Origin: an uncultured Pirellulaceae bacterium
GTDB lineage: Bacteria > Planctomycetota > Planctomycetia > Pirellulales > Pirellulaceae
Assembly (NCBI GenBank): GCA_938091115.1
Contig: CALKNI010000147.1
Coordinates: 1-64,000 of the forward strand
Direction of reading: 5' to 3'
Length of the DNA stretch: 64,000 bases
In this document: in pieces, positions 18,739-27,598 of the stretch
Layout of the letters: each line of letters begins with the position of its first letter
How positions within the stretch are numbered: position 1 is the stretch's first letter
Notes under the pieces: model-generated
What the model was told of the DNA's origin: nothing
The model's database searches: none
The model's input: the letters and a program-made list of their open reading frames with translations, nothing else
Translations under genes and position numbers: made by a program

Positions 18739-19884
18739 TCAGCCTAATCGTTCCAGTGCCTGATTTAGCGTAGCGGGTGATTTTTGATTGATGCAATCGA
18801 GAGCTTCCTTGAGTCGTTGATGCTGATCCGCAGTGACGGGATAAGCTTGTGATTTACCCGGGAGTTCCGGCACCAATTGAGTGCCAATCATTTTTATTAA
18901 CTCCCGAATTCCCTTTTTGGTTATTACGGAAGTCTGGACGGTAGGTAACTGACCGTTCGAAATGTCGTGAACCTGCCGGTTAGGGAAAAGCAAATCAATC
19001 TTGTTGAGAACAACTAAATCAGGTTTGGTTTGAGTAACGATTTCAGCCCTCTCGGACTGTCGGAGTTCATTTACATCAAAAACACAAATCGTCAAATCCG
19101 AATTTAGGATCTGCGCTTTTGCTTGAGCAATCCCCTGAATCTCGATTGGGTTATCAGAGTTTCTTAGTCCTGCGGTATCTTTCACGGTGACAGGCCAGCC
19201 GTCGATAGCGATTGCTTGTGAAACAACATCGCGGGTCGTTCCAGCAATGTCATGGACAATTGCCCGTTGAAAGCCCGACATGGCATTTACGAGACTGCTT
19301 TTCCCAACGTTCGGCTGACCGCAAAGAACAACAGTTCGGGGGGTAGTGAGGTGCTTCCCAAACTTAGACCAATTGAGCATGGATTGGATGTGGGCAGCGG
19401 CGACACTCAGTTCGTGGGAGGTCAGTAGGTTTCGTATTTGTTGAATTTGGTTAGGCAGTTGCGTAACTAGCCGTAATAAGAACGAAGCGGTTTGGGGTGT
19501 GGTTGCCTGAGTCAGCGCCAGTTGAGTACTAACATTCCAGAAATCTTGAAATTGAGCTGAAAATTCTGCTGCTGGAATTTCAGTGAATCCTCTGGCATTG
19601 AGCGACCCGATGATAGCTTGACTTGCCGTGGTTCCGCCATGACAGTGGATTTCGAAATGTTTTTCACCTCTTTTAGAAACAACGAGATCTTCACCTGTGG
19701 ACTTCCAAATGCCGTAGGCGATGTCTTGGTTTTTCCGGGAAGAGAGGGGGTTTCCGCTTGGCGTTTGTAAGCATTCGTCAATTGTGACTCCTGCTAAATC
19801 GCCATGAATAGCAATTACGGCAACGGCACCGCGCCCGCTCGGAGTAATTTGGCTGCAAACATTAAAGGAAGGTGAGGCGTTCAA
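18739..19884 (-). CDS. MnmE/TrmE-like GTPase, short and lacking the C-terminal CxGK motif
   Basis: EIHCHGG folate-domain motif, GQPNVGKSSLVNAMSG, DIAGTTRDVV, DTAGLR, NKIDL; ends ...LNQALERLG*. Confidence 0.85.
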   Translation of the reverse strand: MNASPSFNVCSQITPSGRGAVAVIAIHGDLAGVTIDECLQTPSGNPLSSRKNQDIAYGIWKSTGEDLVVSKRGEKHFEIHCHGGTTASQAIIGSLNARGFTEIPAAEFSAQFQDFWNVSTQLALTQATTPQTASFLLRLVTQLPNQIQQIRNLLTSHELSVAAAHIQSMLNWSKFGKHLTTPRTVVLCGQPNVGKSSLVNAMSGFQRAIVHDIAGTTRDVVSQAIAIDGWPVTVKDTAGLRNSDNPIEIQGIAQAKAQILNSDLTICVFDVNELRQSERAEIVTQTKPDLVVLNKIDLLFPNRQVHDISNGQLPTVQTSVITKKGIRELIKMIGTQLVPELPGKSQAYPVTADQHQRLKEALDCINQKSPATLNQALERLG

Positions 19885-19917
19885 TGGAATGTTACGTTGC
19901 GGATATGAAAGTATGGG

Positions 19918-20706
19918 TTAGACGCCAATCAGATTTTTTCCGATGGCACGTGCACCTTGCAATACTAAATCAGGTACATAGTGCCAATTTTGATTCAGTT
20001 GTTCAGAAACATCCTTCAGTCCACCACCCGTTAGGAAAGTAGATGCCTTTTGTGTGGAGAGCTTTGACATTTGATTGACAATTTCTCGGATGGCATGCTT
20101 TTGTGAGTGGTAAACGCCTTTACGAATTGCGTCGGTAGTCGACTTCCCAATGATGGAGTCGAAGACTTGAGCGGGTGCCATGTTGTCGGTAATCACGCCC
20201 AGATCTGGTAGGGCATCGGTAAAAGCACTGAGTCGTTTGAAGTTAGATTCAGCGCCTGGAAAGATGACGCCGCCTTGAAAAATACCTTGAGGGTCTACCC
20301 AGTCGATGGTCACTGCAGTGCCTGCGTCGACAATGATCACTGGGCCTCCTGTGTTATTTAGTTGCCATGCCATCCAGGCAGAAATTAAGCGATCTCTCCC
20401 CAAAAGCTTCCGGGATTCGATATTAGTTGGAAGTGCGACATCACTCTCGTCAATGAGATGGAGGTGGTCACTAGGTCTGTGTTGCTTAACCCAGTCTATT
20501 AGCTTCGATTCTTTTTGCCGGTGGACGCTCGACACGGACCAAAAGAAGACGTCGTTTTTTAGAGGTAGCTCGGAGAGTTTTTGATTCAGGGTTTCGGCAT
20601 TAACCGCCAGTTGAGTCTCCCAGTTGTCGGTCATGTCGGGGCTGTCGGGGCTGTCGATCGCAATCTTGATCGAGCTGTTACCGATATCGACTGCAATCAA
20701 TCGCAT
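19918..20706 (-). CDS. coaX: Type III pantothenate kinase
   Basis: MRLIAVDIGNSSIKIAI, LGRDRLISAWMAW, VDAGTAVTIDWVD, GGVIFPG. Confidence 0.94.
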   Translation of the reverse strand: MRLIAVDIGNSSIKIAIDSPDSPDMTDNWETQLAVNAETLNQKLSELPLKNDVFFWSVSSVHRQKESKLIDWVKQHRPSDHLHLIDESDVALPTNIESRKLLGRDRLISAWMAWQLNNTGGPVIIVDAGTAVTIDWVDPQGIFQGGVIFPGAESNFKRLSAFTDALPDLGVITDNMAPAQVFDSIIGKSTTDAIRKGVYHSQKHAIREIVNQMSKLSTQKASTFLTGGGLKDVSEQLNQNWHYVPDLVLQGARAIGKNLIGV

Positions 20707-21698
20707 GAGGAATGCTGCTCCAAAACTTGATCGATTCGATTCATCAGCTGTGGCAGGCCATCACCAGTAACTGCCGAAATTAAAAATACGTCGTTTTCCG
20801 TTTCGCTTCGGAGTGTTGCAGCAACCTCCTGGGCGGGAGGCAATTCGGATTTGGTGACCACAATAATTTCCGGTCGTGTTTTCAATTGAGGGTTGTATTC
20901 CTCAAGTTCGCGTCGGATCGCCCAGTAATTTTCTGTGGCGTCGGTTTGATCGAGCGGCATGGGCTCGACCAAATGGACGAGGATTCCCGCCCGTTCGATG
21001 TGTTTTAGAAAGTCGTGCCCGAGGCCAACCCCTTCCGATGCTCCTTCGATCAACCCTGGGATATCTGCCAGAATAAAGGACCGGTCAGCATCGATTTGTA
21101 CTTGTCCGAGGTTGGGGAACTTGGTTGTGAAAGGGTAGTCAGCAATTTCAGGCTTTGCGCTTGAGAGTCGACTTAGCAGGGTACTTTTGCCCGCATTGGG
21201 TTTTCCAATCAAGCCAACATCCGCAATCACTTTCAGTTCAAGTTTAAGGACCCTTGATTCACCGGGTCCGCCCTGCGTTGCTTGCCGGGGTGCTTGATTG
21301 GTGGAAGACTTAAAGCGGGTATTGCCTCTGCCTCCACGCCCTCCGCGGGCGGCGATTACCGAATCGCCATCGACAGCGAGGTCTTTGATGATCAAATCCG
21401 TTTCGGCATCGATAACGATGGTACCTGCCGGCACCAAAACCGTTATGTCGTCAGCGCACGCACCGTGTCGGTTTGCGCCTTCGCCGTTGTTACCATTTTT
21501 CCCTCGCACGTGATGGCGGTTGGCAAGGGCGACCAGACTGTTGACTCCATGCTTTGCGATGAGGATGACGCTTCCCCCGTTGCCGCCGTCACCACCATTA
21601 GGCCCTCCGCGAGGGACATATTTTTCTCGGCGAAAACTCATGCATCCGTGTCCACCCCGTCCTCCAGTTACTTCGATTTGAACTTGGTCGACGAACAT
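20697..21698 (-). CDS. obgE: Obg family GTPase
   Basis: MFVDQVQIEVTGGRGGHGCMSFRREKYVPRGGPNGGDGG, GKPNAGKSTLLSRLSSAKPEIADYPFTT; ORF track start 21860 is probably an over-extension. Confidence 0.95.
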   Translation of the reverse strand: MFVDQVQIEVTGGRGGHGCMSFRREKYVPRGGPNGGDGGNGGSVILIAKHGVNSLVALANRHHVRGKNGNNGEGANRHGACADDITVLVPAGTIVIDAETDLIIKDLAVDGDSVIAARGGRGGRGNTRFKSSTNQAPRQATQGGPGESRVLKLELKVIADVGLIGKPNAGKSTLLSRLSSAKPEIADYPFTTKFPNLGQVQIDADRSFILADIPGLIEGASEGVGLGHDFLKHIERAGILVHLVEPMPLDQTDATENYWAIRRELEEYNPQLKTRPEIIVVTKSELPPAQEVAATLRSETENDVFLISAVTGDGLPQLMNRIDQVLEQHSSCD

Positions 21699-21764
21699 GG
21701 TATTCCAGACAAAATTGAATGCGGCGGTGCGATGGAGGGGGCAGGCTTCGAAATTGCAAAAATA

Positions 21765-21789
21765 AAGGATGCCATGATCTGGCATCCTT
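21765..21789 (-). terminator. Intrinsic terminator after rpmA, upstream of obgE
   Basis: Perfect 10-bp stem AAGGATGCCA-TGATC-TGGCATCCTT; on the minus strand followed by TATTTTTGC. Confidence 0.75.
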
Positions 21790-21869
21790 ATTCTTAATTC
21801 ATAATGGAAGGGGGTGACGTACGGAGGTCGGTCGTATGTTTTTACCTCCGCCTCTGGCAACCACTGTCC

Positions 21870-22121
21870 TTAGTTGGTTTCGGCAACGACGTTGATTCGA
21901 CGTCCGTTACGATCAAACATGACGTTTCCATCAACAAGCGCAAAAAGTGTGTAGTCATTTCCTTGGCCAACACCCTTTCCAGGATGCCATTTATTACCAA
22001 CTTGTCGAATTAGGATGTTCCCTGCAACGACGCGTTCTCCGCCAAACTTTTTGACCCCTCGACGTTGGGCGTTGGAATCGCGCCCGTTTCGGCTGGAGCC
22101 TTGTCCCTTTTTGTGGGCCAT
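21870..22121 (-). CDS. rpmA: Ribosomal protein bL27
   Basis: [67 protein letters not shown]. Confidence 0.98.
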   Translation of the reverse strand: MAHKKGQGSSRNGRDSNAQRRGVKKFGGERVVAGNILIRQVGNKWHPGKGVGQGNDYTLFALVDGNVMFDRNGRRINVVAETN

Positions 22122-22237
22122 TAAACTGCTTTCTTTGTTCTCAAATACTCGTGGTAATTCTCGGTAATTCGCTCACCGAGCGGCTCGAATCCAGAAAACT
22201 TCAGTGGTCCGGATCCGACAAAATCGGAAGCGAGATT

Positions 22238-23515
22238 TTAGCGGTAAATCCACATATGATCAAGGCTTTTAATGAAGCGGATTCCGTCAAAGTCTTTTTC
22301 CCAGAACTGAGGTTCCAGAACGAGGGTGTAGCTGTCTTTTCCCTCTTTAAATGACCACTTTTTGCCGGTAATCAACGTGGTAAGGGCGGTGTTAGCGTCT
22401 AGCGTAATTCCTGCATTTTCGAAAGATTTCAAGATGGAAGGTGGCATTTTACCCTGATCGAGCATTGGCGCGATGGTGGAGTTGAAGTCCTTGAGGCTAA
22501 TCTGTGCATCAGTTTCTGTGACTAACACGTCCCGTTTGGCTTCTTCGTTTTTGAAATAACCTCTCAAGATTGGTCCAGGCAAGTTGTAACGAGTGGTGAC
22601 CAACGCCTGCATCGCCGGATCGTCAATCAACGGGATACCGAATTTTACAAAGTCGGAGGTTTCGTCAACTGAATCACCTGGCCGCCAAAAGTTAAGTTGT
22701 AGCGTTTTCAGTTTAGACGGAGCGGAAACTGGATCAGAAAGTCGGAAAGCGTTTGTTAACCCCTGGACAAAAACACTTACAAAGTCAATTCGAGGATCGA
22801 CGTTCTCCCAAATCGCAACTCCCCAAATTCCTCGATCGGTAGCGTTTTTGGCTGCCGGAATTTTGGCTTGTGACATCTGGTGGCTATCGAATAAGACTTG
22901 GTTAGGATCTTCCTTTTGACGAATTTGTTCTAAGGCAATGGGAGAGATCGTGTCTCGATAAGAAACTTTTTGGTATCCCTTGTTCACGGGAACCCAGCCT
23001 TCAAGAGTGAAACGGGGAAGGAACTTTTTGGCTTGCGAGTCAATTGATTTATCGAAGTCGACTTCTTTGGTGATGTGGTCAAATTTTGGATTCTGTTTTA
23101 CGTCGCTGATGGTCATGTTTTGGCCAGTGTCTCGAATTCGGTAGACCATGTACCAGTAATTTCGCGTGGCTGCCTTTCCGTTCCCGGTTGGGATTCGGAG
23201 TTTGGCTTGCCGAAGTCCAGTAAAAGAGAATTCGTACTGCCAGACATTATTTCGGAACATTACGACGCTACGAGATTGTCCGAATAATGTTTTTTTCTGG
23301 GCGATTGTTTTGGGATCAAATTTGGTTGCGTTTAAGTCCGGCATTACCATTGGAAGCGAGAACATGTCGCGGGGATCCAGATTTTCCGGAATCGTTTTGA
23401 GCACGCCTTTGGCCAGCGGGCGAGGCGCGTCGGTTTGCGCGTCGGTATAGTTGGTCAATGAGGCAAGAGCCACAAGAGACATTACGAATCCAAAAATTAA
23501 GCGGTGACTCTGCAT
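22238..23515 (-). CDS. Secreted hypothetical protein
   Basis: Signal peptide MQSHRLIFGFVMSLVALASLTNYTDAQ; 425 aa; family not recognised. Confidence 0.75.
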   Translation of the reverse strand: MQSHRLIFGFVMSLVALASLTNYTDAQTDAPRPLAKGVLKTIPENLDPRDMFSLPMVMPDLNATKFDPKTIAQKKTLFGQSRSVVMFRNNVWQYEFSFTGLRQAKLRIPTGNGKAATRNYWYMVYRIRDTGQNMTISDVKQNPKFDHITKEVDFDKSIDSQAKKFLPRFTLEGWVPVNKGYQKVSYRDTISPIALEQIRQKEDPNQVLFDSHQMSQAKIPAAKNATDRGIWGVAIWENVDPRIDFVSVFVQGLTNAFRLSDPVSAPSKLKTLQLNFWRPGDSVDETSDFVKFGIPLIDDPAMQALVTTRYNLPGPILRGYFKNEEAKRDVLVTETDAQISLKDFNSTIAPMLDQGKMPPSILKSFENAGITLDANTALTTLITGKKWSFKEGKDSYTLVLEPQFWEKDFDGIRFIKSLDHMWIYR

Positions 23516-23963
23516 AATAAGTTGCCAGTCAAAGGGGGTTAATAATGTTTGCAAGGGTTGGGCAAGACTTGTCTTGCTCCCACCAAAACAGGATGAAATT
23601 GCCGTCAAATTCTACGTTTTTAGTATAGTTGCCCGTTTTTCACAGGGTCAAGTTTAAGATGAATTGATGACCTTAAAAGTCCATAATCAACTGTTGCGGT
23701 TGTGACGATTAGCCCAATGTTTTGAGTTGCAAGGTCGATTGGCCGCTCGATTTTTGTTGCCATTTTCTGAATTCACAGGAATTGGACATCGAAGATCGAT
23801 AGCTGGATGTAAGTCTTTTTAATGCGAAACCGAGACGAATGTCCCAAAAACCACGCTTTTATTGGGATTTCTTAAGGGAAATCACCTCAAAGTGAAGCTT
23901 GACCAGGCGATTGTTGCCGGCTTCTCCGTCGAACTATTTTTCGACAAAAACAGGTAGGATCAA

Positions 23964-24563
23964 TCAGTCAAAAATTCCTTTGCCGAATTCTCCGGGAGAA
24001 CCACCGGCCGATTCTTGTCGTGTATTTTTTGCCTGGTTGTGCGGAGTAGGCGGAATATCGGTTCCTTCGTCCTGACGGAGGTCTTCAACGTGGGGATTCG
24101 TATTGTCCTGATGACTATTGCGGTGAGGGGGGGCGGCTACGGTTTCCTCGTTAAAGTCTTCATCGTAGCGGGAGCGATAGCCCGGCTGTGATGCGAGTTT
24201 CGTTTCATGGTTTAGTTCTTTGATGACCCGTTTTTGGATCATCTCTCGGCATCTCGCGTTTACCGGATGGGCGATGTCGGCGTAAAGTTTTGCTCTTCCG
24301 CCAGAATCATGTTCGATATGGTCCGACTTTAATTGGCTTCCGCAATGATTGCAGAAGCTCGCTCTAAGGTGATTTTTAGTTCTACACTTATAGCAATTCG
24401 ATGTAAGCTTTCTGCTTGGCATGGCGACGAAAGGCCCATTATTACCTTCGATGATTTTCAAATCTCGAACGACGAAACAATCGTCAAACGTGACACTGCA
24501 AAATCCTCTTAAGCGATCTTCGGCGCTCTCAATTAATTTAATTCTGACTTCCGTAATCTCCAT
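23964..24563 (-). CDS. spoVG: SpoVG-like RNA-binding protein with internal zinc ribbon
   Basis: MEITEVRIKLIESAEDRLRGFCSVTFDDCFVVRDLKIIEGNNGPFVAMPSRK...ADIAHPVNARCREMIQKRVI matches SpoVG; CYKCRTKNHLRASFCNHC inserted between the two halves. Confidence 0.88.
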   Translation of the reverse strand: MEITEVRIKLIESAEDRLRGFCSVTFDDCFVVRDLKIIEGNNGPFVAMPSRKLTSNCYKCRTKNHLRASFCNHCGSQLKSDHIEHDSGGRAKLYADIAHPVNARCREMIQKRVIKELNHETKLASQPGYRSRYDEDFNEETVAAPPHRNSHQDNTNPHVEDLRQDEGTDIPPTPHNQAKNTRQESAGGSPGEFGKGIFD

Positions 24564-24602
24564 TACGTGCTCCTTCGCGCGTTCCTCGTGTTGTTGGTTT
24601 AA

Positions 24603-25553
24603 TCAGGAGGCGATTTGTGTCAGTGTTTGAGTGAAAAAGACTCTGGTGTCAGGAAATCGCGCAGCAAGATATTGGGTCGCATGCCGTGCTACGCGAGAGG
24701 TTGAAAAAACGCCGAAGTAACTCGATCCACTTCCACTCATTTGGTGGCCGAGGCAATTCAAACGTGAAAACTCTTTTTTTAAATTTAGAAAAGTCTGGGT
24801 GATCGCAGGGTTAATTGGTTCTGCAAATTCTTGCAGTCGATTAAACATGTTGGTTCCCAAAGTGTGTGGGTCAACTTGCTGGAAACTACTTATAAATTTA
24901 TTAATTTGGATAGGATATGTTGGGACAGTCACTCGATTGAAAATGGAGGCGGTCGGGATTCCAAAATCAGGTTTAGCGATGACAACTGGAATTCCACAGG
25001 TGGCTTGAATCGGTTCAATTTTCTCGCCGCGCCCACGGCAAATCGCCGTTCCCCCGTGTAGGAAAAATGGAATGTCGCTGCCTAGTTGGGCAGCGATCTT
25101 CGACAATTTGTCTCGATTCCAATTGAGTTGCCAAAGCTGATTACCGGCAATAAGTGCTGCTGCCGCGTTACTGGATGCTCCTCCCAGACCTGCTGCCGAT
25201 GGGATTTGTTTGTCCAATTGAATCTTGAAACCGTCCCGGCAGCAATTAGCGGTCTGTTGTTCACGAGCTGTCTCTCGAAGCAACTGCAGTGATCGAATGA
25301 TCAGATTCCGATCATCGCCGGGAATTGAGTCTTTTTCTTGCGGAAGGTTACCACGCCCGGGCGTGCGAATGGTAAGAGTTAAGTCCTCGTCATTATGTCG
25401 TGTAAATCTCATTCGATCAAAAATAGATACAGTGGACATCACGGTTTCAAGTTCATGAAACCCATCTGCTCGGCGATTCAGGAGCTCTAAGAACCAATTA
25501 ATTTTGGCAGGAGCGGCAATTTCAATTTCGTTAATACTAGAACGCAAGAGCAT
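24603..25553 (-). CDS. ispE: 4-diphosphocytidyl-2-C-methyl-D-erythritol kinase
   Basis: APAKINWFLELLNRRADGFHELETVM, QIPSAAGLGGASSNAAAAL, GSDIPFFLHGGTAICRGRGE. Confidence 0.94.
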   Translation of the reverse strand: MLLRSSINEIEIAAPAKINWFLELLNRRADGFHELETVMSTVSIFDRMRFTRHNDEDLTLTIRTPGRGNLPQEKDSIPGDDRNLIIRSLQLLRETAREQQTANCCRDGFKIQLDKQIPSAAGLGGASSNAAAALIAGNQLWQLNWNRDKLSKIAAQLGSDIPFFLHGGTAICRGRGEKIEPIQATCGIPVVIAKPDFGIPTASIFNRVTVPTYPIQINKFISSFQQVDPHTLGTNMFNRLQEFAEPINPAITQTFLNLKKEFSRLNCLGHQMSGSGSSYFGVFSTSRVARHATQYLAARFPDTRVFFTQTLTQIAS

Positions 25554-25940
25554 GGTTGTTTTGAACAAGCAGGTGTTAACTTGATGTGCAATTGGTGAAT
25601 GACCATAGCCAGGCGAAAGCATTGTGAGGCCGGTCACGACGTGAATCCGAAAGAGTTGTTCTCAAGGGCGAGGTAAGTGATTTGATGATTTCCCGAAGTC
25701 TTCTAAATCGTTTATAAAGGGTTGAATGAGCATAACCAAGATACTTGAGGAACTTTATTGACATATCTTCTGCTATTCTATTTAGCTATTGCTAATAGTT
25801 AAATTTGCCTTTGTCGCTCAGTGTTACTGGGTAAACCTTGTGACCTTGAAAAGGTTGATTTAATATCGAGTTTACCTGTCGATGAAATGTAAGTTGCGGG
25901 GACCGGGTAAACCACGTTGTGTTGTCGGCGACGGTTTGTC

Positions 25941-25958
25941 GCCCTAAGTCGTTAGGGC
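25941..25958 (+). other. Stem-loop in the 5' leader of the DUF368 gene
   Basis: GCCCTAA-GTCG-TTAGGGC perfect 7-bp stem with a 4-nt loop, about 28 nt before the start codon. Confidence 0.45.
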
Positions 25959-25985
25959 ATGTTCTAATCGAGTGGAATTTAGGAT

Positions 25986-27029
25986 TTGATGCAAGATAAG
26001 AAAAATACGGTTCCCGATGCTCGAGGGCAGGTTTCGCGGAACGTGTTGCTGTTGCGTGCCATTTTCGGTGGATTTTTGATGGGGCTTGCCAACCTCGTTC
26101 CAGGAATCAGTGGCGGCACGATGCTGCTGGCCTCTGGTATTTACCCTGCCTTTATTGACGCCTTGGCTGATTTGACTCGTTTTCGGTTCCGAGTGCGTTC
26201 CATTATTGTGATTGGCGCTGTGGTTGCGTCGGCGGGAATCGGGATCCTGCTGCTTGCCGGAACATTAAAGGAGTTGGTCGTTCATCAACGGTGGGTAATG
26301 TACAGCATTTTTATCGGGTTGACTTTAGGCGGAATCCCAATCGTTTGGAAACTGGCACGCCCGGTCTCTCCGGCGTTATTTGGGTCGGTGTTGCTTTCTT
26401 TTTTAGCGATGGTCGTCTTGGCAATTTTGCAGTCAAACGGTACTGTCGGCCAAGGCAGTTCTAGTAGCTTGATGCTATTCATTGCCGGATTAGCTGGTGC
26501 AAGCGCGATGATTTTACCGGGATTATCGGGAGGTTATTTGCTGCTTTTGCTGGGACAGTATGTGCCGATTCTAGGAGCAATTGATCAATTTAAAGATGCG
26601 TTGTCGAGTCGAGATTTGACCGCTGCGGTTGCCCCGGGGGTAACGGTTTTATTACCGGTTGGGTTGGGTGTCGTCGCGGGGGTGCTGATAGTTGGGAATT
26701 TATTAGCGTGGTTGCTGCGAAAATATCAGAAGGCGACGTTGGGGATGTTACTCGGTTTGTTATTGGGCTCAACCGTGGGCTTATGGCCTTTTCAGGAAGG
26801 CGTGCCGCCAGTTCCAGGAGAAATGATCAAAGGCGTGGTGGTAACCATGGATAATCAAGCAGAGATTGATCCAGAGGACTGGAGCATGGATTGGGTGCGG
26901 CCAAGTTTGGGACAGGTCGCCGTATCGCTGCTGCTGATCGGTGGCAGTGTGGCGACGACGTTAGGCGTCGCCAAAGTAGGGGTCTACCTTGATTCGAGCG
27001 CCATTAGAGACCAAGCCTCCCGTCAATAA
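25986..27029 (+). CDS. DUF368 membrane protein (polyprenyl-phosphate translocase family)
   Basis: GGFLMGLANLVPGISGGTMLLASGIYPAFIDAL and GLAGASAMILPGLSGGYLLLLLGQY. Confidence 0.92.
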   Translation: MMQDKKNTVPDARGQVSRNVLLLRAIFGGFLMGLANLVPGISGGTMLLASGIYPAFIDALADLTRFRFRVRSIIVIGAVVASAGIGILLLAGTLKELVVHQRWVMYSIFIGLTLGGIPIVWKLARPVSPALFGSVLLSFLAMVVLAILQSNGTVGQGSSSSLMLFIAGLAGASAMILPGLSGGYLLLLLGQYVPILGAIDQFKDALSSRDLTAAVAPGVTVLLPVGLGVVAGVLIVGNLLAWLLRKYQKATLGMLLGLLLGSTVGLWPFQEGVPPVPGEMIKGVVVTMDNQAEIDPEDWSMDWVRPSLGQVAVSLLLIGGSVATTLGVAKVGVYLDSSAIRDQASRQ

Positions 27030-27102
27030 ACGGAAGGAGTCGTTTCTGCTGGAGTCAGCTTAAGGAACCGCCAATTCTCGCGGAGAAATTTGGTAAGCTA
27101 AC

Positions 27103-27552
27103 TTACTTTTTGATTTTCTTGATCGAGGTCTCTTCATTTTTATCAATGTCGAAAACCTTGTTCAGACGCATCAGTTTGAAGACTTCTTCGACGTTCTCAC
27201 CGATGGTGCAGAGCCGCAATTTTACTTTTGCTTCTTTGCATTTTTTGCCAAACAGGACCAGCTTTCCAATCATTGCCGAAGACATAAAGCCAACGTTTTG
27301 GAAATTTAATATGATGCGAGAGTTGCTGGTGTTGTTGATCAGTTCACCGAGCTCTTGTCCGAGGCTACTGATTCTCGAATCATCGATGATTCTAACATCC
27401 TGAAAGTAAACGATAAGGACGTCGTCGCCTTCGAAGCGGTTGATCAATGTCACGATTTCTTCCTTCTTTGTAGTCAGGCCGTTTGTAATTTCGAGCTGAT
27501 TTAAATTGATACCGCATTGTACGGTTTTTAAGTGGGTTGTAAAGCAAATCAA
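27103..27552 (-). CDS. STAS-domain anti-sigma factor antagonist-like protein
   Basis: DDVLIVYFQDVRIIDDSRISSLGQELGELI...SRIILNFQNVGFMSSAMIGKLVLFGKKCKEAKVKLRLC. Confidence 0.8.
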   Translation of the reverse strand: MICFTTHLKTVQCGINLNQLEITNGLTTKKEEIVTLINRFEGDDVLIVYFQDVRIIDDSRISSLGQELGELINNTSNSRIILNFQNVGFMSSAMIGKLVLFGKKCKEAKVKLRLCTIGENVEEVFKLMRLNKVFDIDKNEETSIKKIKK

Positions 27553-27598
27553 AAACCACTGAAGTATATAGCTTCGAAATTTAAGTTAGGCAAGTTAA

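Noticed and set aside
18700-18741. Possible Sec readthrough of the TGA ending the MnmE-like gene
   Set aside because: The frame after TGA reads only STTQLD before another stop; no CxGK is recovered.
21282-21797. 171-aa plus-strand ORF opposite obgE
   Set aside because: Shadow ORF of a well conserved GTPase gene; composition follows the antisense of the Gly-rich Obg fold.
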